This document shows positions 1-4,678 of a stretch of DNA of 6,115 nt, in pieces. The DNA comes from an uncultured Bacilli bacterium (GTDB lineage Bacteria; Bacillota_I; Bacilli_A; RF39; UBA660). Numbering within the stretch: the first letter of the stretch is position 1; every line of letters starts with the position of its first letter. Position numbers and translations under genes: made by a program. The notes beneath the pieces are model-generated. The model was given only the letters and a program-made list of their open reading frames with translations, had not been told where the DNA came from and did not search any database. The stretch lies in contig CANRCS010000058.1 of NCBI GenBank assembly GCA_947629195.1, forward strand, positions 1 to 6,115, read 5' to 3'.

Positions 1-10
1 CGTCTTCCAT
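1..10 (-). CDS. 5' end of a gene running off the left edge
   Basis: Only the start codon and two further codons (Met-Glu-Asp) are inside the window, so the product cannot be named. A good ribosome binding site, AGAAGGAG at 20-27, lies 9 bases before the ATG, and a clear promoter lies at 72-99, giving a leader of roughly 55 bases. The first residues do not look like a signal peptide. Its control region closely resembles that of the surface protein gene at 2858-4030, which suggests shared regulation but says nothing firm about function. Confidence 0.6.
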
Positions 11-51
11 ATACACTCTCTCCTTCTAAAAAATGTGCCATTATTTATTGG

Positions 52-60
52 TTATCCACA
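52..60 (-). promoter_or_regulatory. DnaA-box-like nonamer downstream of the -10
   Basis: TGTGGATAA on the minus strand (TTATCCACA on plus) is a perfect match to the classical DnaA box. It sits at about +6 to +14 of the predicted transcript. A degenerate copy, TGTTGATAG, lies upstream of the -35 at 107-115 in the same orientation, 55 bp away. The same arrangement recurs at 4073-4081 and 4129-4137. Binding by DnaA or another regulator is inference. Confidence 0.4.
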
Positions 61-71
61 TTTTCGTTTTT

Positions 72-99
72 AGTATAGCATAAACCCCCCCCGAGTCAA
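72..99 (-). promoter_or_regulatory. Sigma-A promoter with G8 tract in the spacer
   Basis: On the minus strand the -35 is TTGACT (94-99), the spacer is 16 bp, and the -10 is TATACT (72-77) preceded by TG one base upstream (extended -10). The spacer contains an uninterrupted run of eight G (85-92 read as C on the plus strand), exceptional in such AT-rich DNA. It drives the gene that starts at position 10. A change of one G would bring the spacer to 17 bp or 15 bp, so expression could depend on tract length. Confidence 0.75.
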
Positions 100-161
100 T
101 ATTTTTCTATCAACAATTTTTATTTTTGCAAAAAATGTAAAATGCAAGAATATTTATACAA

Positions 162-199
162 AATAAAAGATTATCAAATATCTTCGATAATCTTTTATT
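162..199 (-). terminator. Terminator of the HU gene
   Basis: A 14-bp perfect stem (162-175 with 186-199) with a 10-base loop lies about 30 bases after the HU stop codon. On the minus strand it is followed by a T-rich stretch. The stem is almost entirely A-T, typical of this genome. With T-rich sequence on both sides it could work in both directions, but no plus-strand gene ends here. Confidence 0.75.
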
Positions 200-227
200 A
201 AACTTCTAATTGTTTTAAGTACTGTAA

Positions 228-503
228 TTATTTATTTACAGCTTCTTTTAATTTACTTCCAGCTTTGAAAGTTACAGCTACTTTAGCAGCAATTTGAACT
301 GTTTCTCCAGTTAATGGATTTCTTCCTTCTCTAGCAGGTCTATCTTTTGCTTCGAAAGTTCCAAATCCTACTAATGCAACTTTTTTATCTTTCTTTAATC
401 CTTCTTTAATTCCTTCCATAAAAGCGTCTAATGCACGAGTTGCATCTGCTTTACTTAATCCAGCATTTTCTGCCATATAATCTACTAATTCTTGTTTTGA
501 CAT
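228..503 (-). CDS. hup: DNA-binding protein HU
   Basis: A 91-residue histone-like protein of the HU/IHF family, the usual length for HU. It is a dimeric nucleoid protein that bends and compacts DNA without strict sequence preference. The N-terminal helical dimerisation region (about 1-40) is followed by the HU signature starting at GFGTFEAKDRPAREGR (46-61) and the DNA-binding arm with the intercalating proline of RNPLTGE at residue 63. The start is fixed by an AGGAGG site 6-7 bases upstream. It has its own promoter (560-588) and terminator (162-199), so it is monocistronic. Nothing is unusual in its sequence. IHF is unlikely, since Bacillota normally carry only HU. Confidence 0.97.
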   Translation of the reverse strand: MSKQELVDYMAENAGLSKADATRALDAFMEGIKEGLKKDKKVALVGFGTFEAKDRPAREGRNPLTGETVQIAAKVAVTFKAGSKLKEAVNK

Positions 504-559
504 GTTTTTACCTCCTAATTGTCATTCTAAATAAGCCTGTCTATGCTTATTACAATAAT

Positions 560-588
560 AAAATATCATGTTTTGTGATTTTAATCAA
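560..588 (-). promoter_or_regulatory. Promoter of the HU gene
   Basis: Minus-strand -35 TTGATT (583-588), 17-bp spacer, -10 TATTTT (560-565) with an extended TGA just upstream. The predicted leader is about 50 bases and ends with the AGGAGG site. HU therefore need not rely on read-through from the kinase gene upstream, whose 3' end shows only a weak 7-bp A-T hairpin (about 609-626). Confidence 0.6.
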
Positions 589-627
589 TGTTTTTAGGTT
601 TTTTTATTAAAAATATTATTATTTTTT

Positions 628-1830
628 TTAAATATTTACAATAGGTAGAGTTATTTTTACATTTGTACCAGCATTTTCCTTAGATTTGTACTCTATTTTG
701 CCTTTATGTCCCTCTATAATTTCTTTTGACAAACTAACACCTAATCCAGTACCACGCTTCTTAGTTGTATAAAATGCATCATATATTTTATCTAGTGTTT
801 GCTTGTCCATTCCTATACCATTATCACTAATATTAATTACTATGTATTTATCATTAACTGTATATTTCATATCTATATGTGCACCACTTATATTTTCTAG
901 TGCTTCTACACTATTTTTAAATAAATTAATAAATACTTGTTTTAATCTGTTATAATCACCATTTATAAATATTTCATTACCTTCTATTTCATAATTTAAT
1001 TTTATAGATTTTGAACTTATAAGATTATCTAATGAATTTAAAACTTCTTCTAAAAGCATTTCAATATCCATAATTTCACAATCTAATTTTATTTTAGAAA
1101 ATTCCATAAAATCATTCATTATAGTTAATGTTCTATCTATTTCACTTTTTATTATAGGAATAAATTTATCTACATGTTTTGGATTATTTTTGTCAAACAT
1201 ATCTAAATATCCCTTGCATACAGCTATTGGATTTTTAATTTCATGAGTTATTTTAAAAAGTGAGTCTCTTAATTGTTTTTCTTTTTCTATTTCTTTGATG
1301 GATGTATGTATATATGAAATACTTTCTGCTTTCTCTAACAAGTATAAAATGCAATAAGTTACTAATGGAAATAAAATTATATTTAACCAATTTATACTTC
1401 CTAAATAAGTACTATGTAGAATTTTAAAGATAGCATTTATTATAATAAATATCATAGCAAAATTATTCGTTAATATTTTAAACTTTCCTTTAAAAAATAA
1501 CAATACATTGTAAATTAGATATTCTAATACTAAATATATTAGATTATAGTTATTTACCATTACCATATAATAAACAATTACAATCGATAGTATAAAGCTT
1601 AAAATTTTTTTATCTTTATTACAAGCTATTATTAATGGTATATTAAATAACATAATATAGTCATTGCTAAATTTTATACATAAGTAAGTAGATGTGAAAA
1701 GTGCTACTTCAAAAAATATGGACTCATCTTTTTTTGAAAATGACTCATTATAAGAAACATAAAATAAATAACACAACATTGGAAATATAATATAAATTAT
1801 ATTAACTATTAAAGAATCAATTATATTCAT
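628..1830 (-). CDS. Membrane sensor histidine kinase, KinB-like
   Basis: A 400-residue sensor kinase. Residues 1 to about 166 hold some six to seven hydrophobic segments with short loops and no large external domain, so the sensor is the membrane region itself. A linker helix (about 167-190) leads to the HisKA domain with the phospho-acceptor His196 in HEIKNP. The HATPase domain follows: N box with Asn306 (NLFKNSVEAL), G1 box DNGIG (336-340), FYTTK, and G2 box GTGLG (360-364). All catalytic motifs are intact. The polytopic N-terminus, total length and absence of a response regulator gene nearby resemble sporulation kinases such as KinB, which feed the Spo0F-Spo0B-Spo0A phosphorelay. The nearby coat gene fits, but the partner is inferred. 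A GGGG-rich site lies about 9 bases before the ATG. It is separated from the upstream gene by a terminator. Confidence 0.9.
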   Translation of the reverse strand: MNIIDSLIVNIIYIIFPMLCYLFYVSYNESFSKKDESIFFEVALFTSTYLCIKFSNDYIMLFNIPLIIACNKDKKILSFILSIVIVYYMVMVNNYNLIYLVLEYLIYNVLLFFKGKFKILTNNFAMIFIIINAIFKILHSTYLGSINWLNIILFPLVTYCILYLLEKAESISYIHTSIKEIEKEKQLRDSLFKITHEIKNPIAVCKGYLDMFDKNNPKHVDKFIPIIKSEIDRTLTIMNDFMEFSKIKLDCEIMDIEMLLEEVLNSLDNLISSKSIKLNYEIEGNEIFINGDYNRLKQVFINLFKNSVEALENISGAHIDMKYTVNDKYIVINISDNGIGMDKQTLDKIYDAFYTTKKRGTGLGVSLSKEIIEGHKGKIEYKSKENAGTNVKITLPIVNI

Positions 1831-1855
1831 CTAATAATTCCCCTTTTCTTCCTGT

Positions 1856-1861
1856 ATTATA
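1856..1861 (-). promoter_or_regulatory. Possible -10 of the kinase gene
   Basis: A perfect TATAAT on the minus strand lies about 25 bases before the kinase start, just after the terminator of the preceding gene. No good -35 is found at 16-18 bp. TCGACA (1883-1888) is too far at 21 bp. The promoter may need an activator. Confidence 0.3.
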
Positions 1862-1895
1862 TCGTAACAATATATCTAAATTTGTCGATTTTTGT

Positions 1896-1932
1896 AAAAA
1901 AGATAAGAAGTTTGTTACTTCTTATCTTTTTT
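1896..1932 (-). terminator. Terminator with the stop codon in its loop
   Basis: A perfect 15-bp stem (1896-1910 with 1918-1932) has a 7-base loop. The coding sequence of the EIIB-like gene supplies one arm (its last Lys-rich codons), its TAA at 1915-1917 lies in the loop, and the other arm ends in a run of six T on the minus strand. It separates the EIIB-like gene from the kinase gene. Confidence 0.8.
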
Positions 1933-2250
1933 ATTGTCAATTATATAATCATCTATATATTTTTTTAATGTTCTTGCATTACTTCCAAGTATTATTTTTA
2001 ATTGATTATCTATTTCTACAATTCCTTTTGCCCCTAATTTTTGAATAGCTTCTTTATTTACTATATTTATATCTTTTAATGTTATTTTACATCTTGATTT
2101 ATTAACTTCAATATTTTCAACATTATCTTTACCACCTAAATAAGAAACTAATTTATTCATTTCTATTCTTACGTCTTTTCTATTAAGTTTTACTATTGCT
2201 AAAGCAATAATAAGTAATATTACAATAATTATTATATATTGTATATTCAT
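1915..2250 (-). CDS. Membrane-anchored EIIB-like protein lacking the active cysteine
   Basis: A 111-residue protein with one N-terminal membrane segment (about 4-21) followed by a single cytoplasmic domain of the glucose-type PTS EIIB family (about 31-103). Family features are LVSYLGGKDN (34-43), the ITLKD strand, a KLGAKG motif and the ILG turn near the end. In active EIIB proteins a cysteine in the D-A-C-I-T-R context is phosphorylated. The aligned position here is Asn50 in EVNKSRCK, and the only cysteine (Cys54) is four residues later. Phosphotransfer is therefore unlikely. There are no EIIA or EIIC genes nearby. It may act as a regulator or sugar-state sensor, which is inference. The start follows a GGTGATG site and is served by a consensus promoter at 2281-2309. 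The tail is Lys-rich. Confidence 0.8.
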   Translation of the reverse strand: MNIQYIIIIVILLIIALAIVKLNRKDVRIEMNKLVSYLGGKDNVENIEVNKSRCKITLKDINIVNKEAIQKLGAKGIVEIDNQLKIILGSNARTLKKYIDDYIIDNKKDKK

Positions 2251-2280
2251 TTTTCATCACCACACTAATTATACTATTAA

Positions 2281-2309
2281 ATTATATAAAATACAAATTA
2301 TTTTGTCAA
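2281..2309 (-). promoter_or_regulatory. Consensus sigma-A promoter of the EIIB-like gene
   Basis: Minus-strand TTGACA (2304-2309), a 17-bp spacer and TATAAT (2281-2286) match the consensus in all twelve positions. The leader is short, about 25 bases. This is the strongest promoter in the window, so the EIIB-like gene is probably transcribed at a high rate during growth unless repressed. Confidence 0.85.
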
Positions 2310-2311
2310 AA

Positions 2312-2342
2312 GCATTAAAATTAGGTAATCGTTGTATACTTT
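2312..2342 (+). promoter_or_regulatory. Possible sporulation promoter of the coat gene
   Basis: No good sigma-A promoter is seen before the coat gene. TATACTTT (2335-2342) resembles the ATAC core of mother-cell sigma-E -10 elements, with GCATTAA (2312-2318) at an acceptable distance upstream. CATAACTTT (2346-2354) is close to a sigma-K -10 (CATAnnnTA), but no matching AC is at -35. Both matches are partial. Confidence 0.2.
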
Positions 2343-2375
2343 TTTCATAACTTTGAATAAGTTAATAGTGAAAAA
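2341..2375 (+). other. Imperfect hairpin in the coat gene leader
   Basis: TTTTTCA (2341-2347) pairs with TGAAAAA (2369-2375), and TAACTT (2348-2353) pairs with AAGTTA (2359-2364), with a 5-base loop and a 4-base bulge. The 3' arm ends directly at the AAGGGGTGG ribosome binding site (2374-2382). It could stabilise the mRNA or modulate translation, provided transcription starts upstream of about 2340. Confidence 0.35.
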
Positions 2376-2389
2376 GGGGTGGAATATAA

Positions 2390-2830
2390 ATGTGTGAAAA
2401 CGAAAAAAATAACAACAACAACTGTGGATGCATCAACGAAATATTAAAAGTTATTTTAATACTACAACAAAATGCTTGTGGTCCTGATTCTTGTTTGGAT
2501 ACTTGTGATAAACCAATGTTAGGTTGTGGTACTCCAGTAAATTGTAATACTAGACCTGTAACACTTTATACTTGTTGTGGTAATGGTACACCATGGTGTA
2601 TGCCTACAACAAAAGAAGTTATGGATTGTAATAGAGAACCAAATACATGTTCATGTGTATTCAGAATAGAAAAACTAGAAGATTGTTGTGCAACATTTAG
2701 AGTTTTAGCTATTAATCCTGATCCAACAAGTGATAGTCCATATGTAGCAACTGATTCATTCTTCACAATCGATTTAGGTTGTGTATGTGCAATCAAATGC
2801 TTAAATGACACTTTTGTTGATTGTATTTAA
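2390..2830 (+). CDS. Spore coat protein, CotY/CotZ family
   Basis: A 146-residue protein with 20 cysteines, several as CC or CxC pairs (12/14, 62/63, 87/89, 99/100, 131/133), and no signal peptide. The C-terminal half, CVFRIEKLEDCCATFRVL (89-106) then TDSFFTIDLGCVCAIKCL (121-138), matches the conserved core of CotY/CotZ proteins, which form disulfide-linked lattices in the outer coat/crust of Bacillus spores. An Asn-rich stretch (7-11) near the N-terminus is followed by a helix with EILKVILILQQ (17-27). The ATG follows a strong AAGGGGTGG site. It stands alone on the plus strand, with a bidirectional terminator after it. Mother-cell expression late in sporulation is expected from the family. 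It shows the organism, or a recent ancestor, makes endospores. Confidence 0.88.
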   Translation: MCENEKNNNNNCGCINEILKVILILQQNACGPDSCLDTCDKPMLGCGTPVNCNTRPVTLYTCCGNGTPWCMPTTKEVMDCNREPNTCSCVFRIEKLEDCCATFRVLAINPDPTSDSPYVATDSFFTIDLGCVCAIKCLNDTFVDCI

Positions 2831-2863
2831 AATAAAAAGACCAAAGGTCTTTTTATTTTAAAT
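2825..2863. terminator. Bidirectional terminator shared by two convergent genes
   Basis: A perfect 18-bp stem (2825-2842 with 2846-2863) with an AAA loop and a GACC/GGTC top ends in A/T runs on both sides, so it works on either strand. Both stop codons are inside the stem: the coat TAA (2828-2830) pairs base for base with the complement of the surface gene TAA (2858-2860). Confidence 0.9.
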
Positions 2864-4030
2864 GTTTCTTTTCTTTAAATTATAAGTTGTAAGTGCAATT
2901 CCAAATATTCCTATAATCATTATGATAGTATAATATAAAATATTGTCATATGTTTGTGGAGTATTTACTTCATCAATACCAAATATTCCATATTGACTTA
3001 AATGTGTAGTAGTAAATACAAGATAATCTCCTTCAATTTTTGTATCGAATGTTTCTTCTATTTTACCGTCCTTAACATATCCAACAATTAATGAACCATA
3101 TTTTTTCATATCATCTGTTAATTTAATTTTAATTGTATAATGTCCATCATGCATTGGAATTTCATTATATTCTCCTGTTTCATAAATAGCTACTTTAATA
3201 TCATATAACCCAATAAGGGTTTTACCATTACCTTCAATTTTTGCTTTTTCTTCTTGAGATATAGTGCTCGTTAAATCTTCTGCAAGTAAGACACTATCTT
3301 TTTCAAACGGCATATCGGATTCAAAAATAACACCATTTTCACTTTCAACTGAAGTTTTTTGATTTACAAGTTCTTCCTCGTACCATTGATTATCTATTTG
3401 TTGTAATTCTTCTTGTGAAATTACATCTGATGATATAACTATACCCCATTTTAATACATATTTATTTAAGTCAGTTATTACATATGCATCTGCCCATTCT
3501 TTTAGACTAGTATTATTCAATGGATCGTTAGATGCATTAGAAATTTTATGCATTTTTAATGTACCTGTTCCGCTAAAAGTTACTTTTGTTACATCCCTAT
3601 AATCTCCTGCATGTATATCAGTAGGAAGTGCTTTTAAAAATGAAACCCATTTAGCATCATATGTACCACCACTTAAAACTACTTCAGGTTCAGTATTATC
3701 AGGTACATAGTTATGCCATCCACCTTCACCAGGAATACCTGCTAGTCCTGCTATATAAGATAGTGACCTAACCCCATCCCATTGCTCTTCTAAAGTTATT
3801 TTGTTTTCAGATGGATTAAATGTAAGAGCTCCATCAATTGAACTTGCTGCTGAATCCACATTCCACTTATAAGAATTTGTTTCTTGATTGTCATTTTCTT
3901 TACTAGATGAAATTTCATAACCAGGAGCGTTTTCGTTAAATTCATCAGGCTTTATAATTTCCGCATTTACATTCGGAATAAATGAAAGTGTGATTATTAA
4001 TGCAAATAAAACATTAAGTATTTTTTTCAT
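2858..4030 (-). CDS. Secreted surface protein with sortase-type C-terminal tail
   Basis: A 390-residue protein. Residues 1-23 are a signal peptide (MKK, hydrophobic core, cleavage after NVNA). The C-terminus carries a sorting-type signal: NTPQTYD (356-362), a membrane helix (about 364-384) and the basic tail KKRN. This resembles LPxTG/NPQTN signals but is not canonical, so covalent wall anchoring is probable rather than certain. A first region (about 55-200) has WNVDSAASSIDGALTF (56-71) and TFSGTGTLKM (151-160) and looks beta-rich. A region at about 275-352 (GHYTIKIKL, YVKDGK, LVFTTTHLSQYGIF) resembles a beta domain often seen just before the anchor in Gram-positive surface proteins. I do not recognise the specific function. 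The AGGAGG site is about 8 bases upstream, and the promoter at 4093-4123 lies in a duplicated control region. Confidence 0.85.
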   Translation of the reverse strand: MKKILNVLFALIITLSFIPNVNAEIIKPDEFNENAPGYEISSSKENDNQETNSYKWNVDSAASSIDGALTFNPSENKITLEEQWDGVRSLSYIAGLAGIPGEGGWHNYVPDNTEPEVVLSGGTYDAKWVSFLKALPTDIHAGDYRDVTKVTFSGTGTLKMHKISNASNDPLNNTSLKEWADAYVITDLNKYVLKWGIVISSDVISQEELQQIDNQWYEEELVNQKTSVESENGVIFESDMPFEKDSVLLAEDLTSTISQEEKAKIEGNGKTLIGLYDIKVAIYETGEYNEIPMHDGHYTIKIKLTDDMKKYGSLIVGYVKDGKIEETFDTKIEGDYLVFTTTHLSQYGIFGIDEVNTPQTYDNILYYTIIMIIGIFGIALTTYNLKKRNI

Positions 4031-4072
4031 ATTATTTTCCTCCTATTCTTTAAATATGAATTTACACATAAA

Positions 4073-4081
4073 TTATTCACA
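4073..4081 (-). promoter_or_regulatory. DnaA-box-like nonamer downstream of the -10
   Basis: TGTGAATAA on the minus strand (TTATTCACA on plus) fits the TTATnCACA DnaA box. It lies 12 bases downstream of the -10, exactly as in copy A at 52-60, and both are followed on the plus strand by TTTTC. Confidence 0.4.
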
Positions 4082-4092
4082 TTTTCACCATT

Positions 4093-4123
4093 ATTATAGC
4101 ATTTACCCCCACTGGCCTGTCAA
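4093..4123 (-). promoter_or_regulatory. Promoter of the surface protein gene
   Basis: Minus-strand TTGACA (4118-4123) and TATAAT (4093-4098) are both perfect, and TG lies one base before the -10 (extended -10), but the spacer is 19 bp, longer than optimal. A G5 run is in the spacer (4106-4110 as C). The long spacer may make it weak or dependent on a DNA-twisting activator. Confidence 0.7.
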
Positions 4124-4128
4124 GAGAG

Positions 4129-4137
4129 TTTTCCACA
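4129..4137 (-). promoter_or_regulatory. Nonamer upstream of the -35
   Basis: TGTGGAAAA on the minus strand sits just upstream of the TTGACA, in the same orientation as TGTGAATAA at 4073-4081 and 56 bp from it. It is the counterpart of TGTTGATAG at 107-115 in copy A. Its function is unknown. Confidence 0.3.
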
Positions 4138-4185
4138 ATTTCTAGTTTTGAAAAAATGTTGTAAAGTTAAAATTTATATAAAAAT

Positions 4186-4231
4186 ATTACAAACTGTAAT
4201 AAATTGAATTTAATTTATTACAGTTTGTAAT
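4186..4231 (-). terminator. Terminator of the 116-residue protein gene
   Basis: A perfect 20-bp stem (4186-4205 with 4212-4231) with a 6-base loop begins at the stop codon of the gene (4231-4233), and a T-rich stretch follows on the minus strand. Each arm contains the near-palindrome ATTACAnnnTGTAAT, so alternative small hairpins can form. Confidence 0.8.
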
Positions 4232-4581
4232 TAATTGCTTGGCTCTATGTCCTCAATATCTGAAATATTAATTATTTCATCATCTAAAGTTATAAGAGAT
4301 GAATTTGTTCTTCCAATTAAACTTTTTGTAACATATTTACCATTTATTTTTATATTTGCTTTAACTTTATATACATTTGTTGGAGACTTAAATAAATTTA
4401 TTATTTTTTTGTTAATATCTGCGGAACGTACAATATTGTTTAGATTGTGTTTTTTAATAAAATTATCATTACTTGCCCTATTTATTTTTATATCTCCATC
4501 TTTTTCAGAATAATATACTTTTCTATTATTTTGAACATTTGAAACTTTATTTGCAAAAACTTTTGGTAATTTATCTTCCAT
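4231..4581 (-). CDS. Conserved-looking hypothetical protein, 116 residues
   Basis: I do not recognise this protein. It has no signal peptide, membrane segment or cysteine. The N-terminus (LPKVFANKVSNVQNNRKVYYS, 5-25) is polar and probably extended. A basic middle part (about 30-66) is followed by a likely small beta-barrel-like C-terminus (about 68-113: VYKVKANIKING, SLIGRTNSSLITLDDEIINI, SDIEDIE) whose alternating pattern recalls SH3- or Sm-like folds. That resemblance is inference. The start is supported by an AGGAG site 8 bases upstream. It is divergent from the RodA-like gene, with 97 bases between start codons, and ends in its own terminator. Length and a credible ribosome binding site argue for a real gene. 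Open frames on the opposite strand here are less convincing. Confidence 0.75.
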   Translation of the reverse strand: MEDKLPKVFANKVSNVQNNRKVYYSEKDGDIKINRASNDNFIKKHNLNNIVRSADINKKIINLFKSPTNVYKVKANIKINGKYVTKSLIGRTNSSLITLDDEIINISDIEDIEPSN

Positions 4582-4614
4582 ATAATCAACTCCTAATTAA
4601 TAATATGATAAAAC

Positions 4615-4636
4615 TTTACAAAACTTTCGTTGTAAA
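4615..4636. promoter_or_regulatory. Inverted repeat between divergent genes
   Basis: TTTACAA (4615-4621) and TTGTAAA (4630-4636) form a 7-bp inverted repeat separated by 8 bases. The right half overlaps the predicted -35 of the RodA-like gene, and the whole lies just upstream of the promoter zone of the divergent 116-residue protein gene. This is a plausible site for a dimeric regulator affecting both genes. No regulator gene is nearby. Confidence 0.35.
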
Positions 4637-4658
4637 AAACATATTTTTAGTATATTAT
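4630..4658 (+). promoter_or_regulatory. Promoter of the RodA-like gene
   Basis: TTGTAA (4630-4635), 17-bp spacer, TATTAT (4653-4658). Transcription would begin near 4665, right before the AGGTGAT ribosome binding site (4665-4671). This leaves no room for a binding site in front of the upstream GTG/ATG at 4667/4670 and favours the ATG at 4679 as the start. Confidence 0.55.
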
Positions 4659-4678
4659 ATTAATAGGTGATGAAACAC

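Larger units (their letters stand above)
52..138 (-). repeat. Duplicated control region, copy A
   Basis: This 87-bp stretch aligns with 4073-4159, also 87 bp. By hand, 52-90 matches 4073-4111 at 30 of 39 positions without gaps. After a one-base shift, 109-128 matches 4131-4150 at 16 of 20, and the block that follows (A-run then TGT) is identical. The intervening part around the -35 is not conserved. The distance from the repeat to the start codon is also nearly equal (42 and 43 bases). It contains a promoter, two nonamers and a G-run. Confidence 0.6.
4073..4159 (-). repeat. Duplicated control region, copy B
   Basis: Partner of 52-138. The conserved blocks are the nonamer plus TTTTC, the -10 with adjoining TATAGCAT and ACCCCC (plus strand), and the upstream block around CACAATTT to the A-run. 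The -35 is displaced by 3 bp relative to copy A. Confidence 0.6.

Noticed and set aside
52..60. Perfect DnaA box as part of a replication origin
   Set aside because: Only isolated nonamers are present, with no cluster and no dnaA, dnaN or other origin-linked genes. Their placement around promoters fits regulation better.
2566..2811. Open frame on the minus strand opposite the coat gene
   Set aside because: It lies wholly inside the well-supported Cys-rich coat gene, has no ribosome binding site and shows no recognisable motif.
4186..4231. 20-bp inverted repeat as a remnant of an insertion element
   Set aside because: The arms are separated by 6 bases, begin at a stop codon and are followed by T-rich sequence, so a terminator explains them.
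4235..4670. Two plus-strand open frames (4235-4513 and 4473-4670) opposite the 116-residue gene
   Set aside because: Hydrophobic, low-complexity products expected from antisense AT-rich DNA. The minus-strand gene has a good ribosome binding site and its own terminator.
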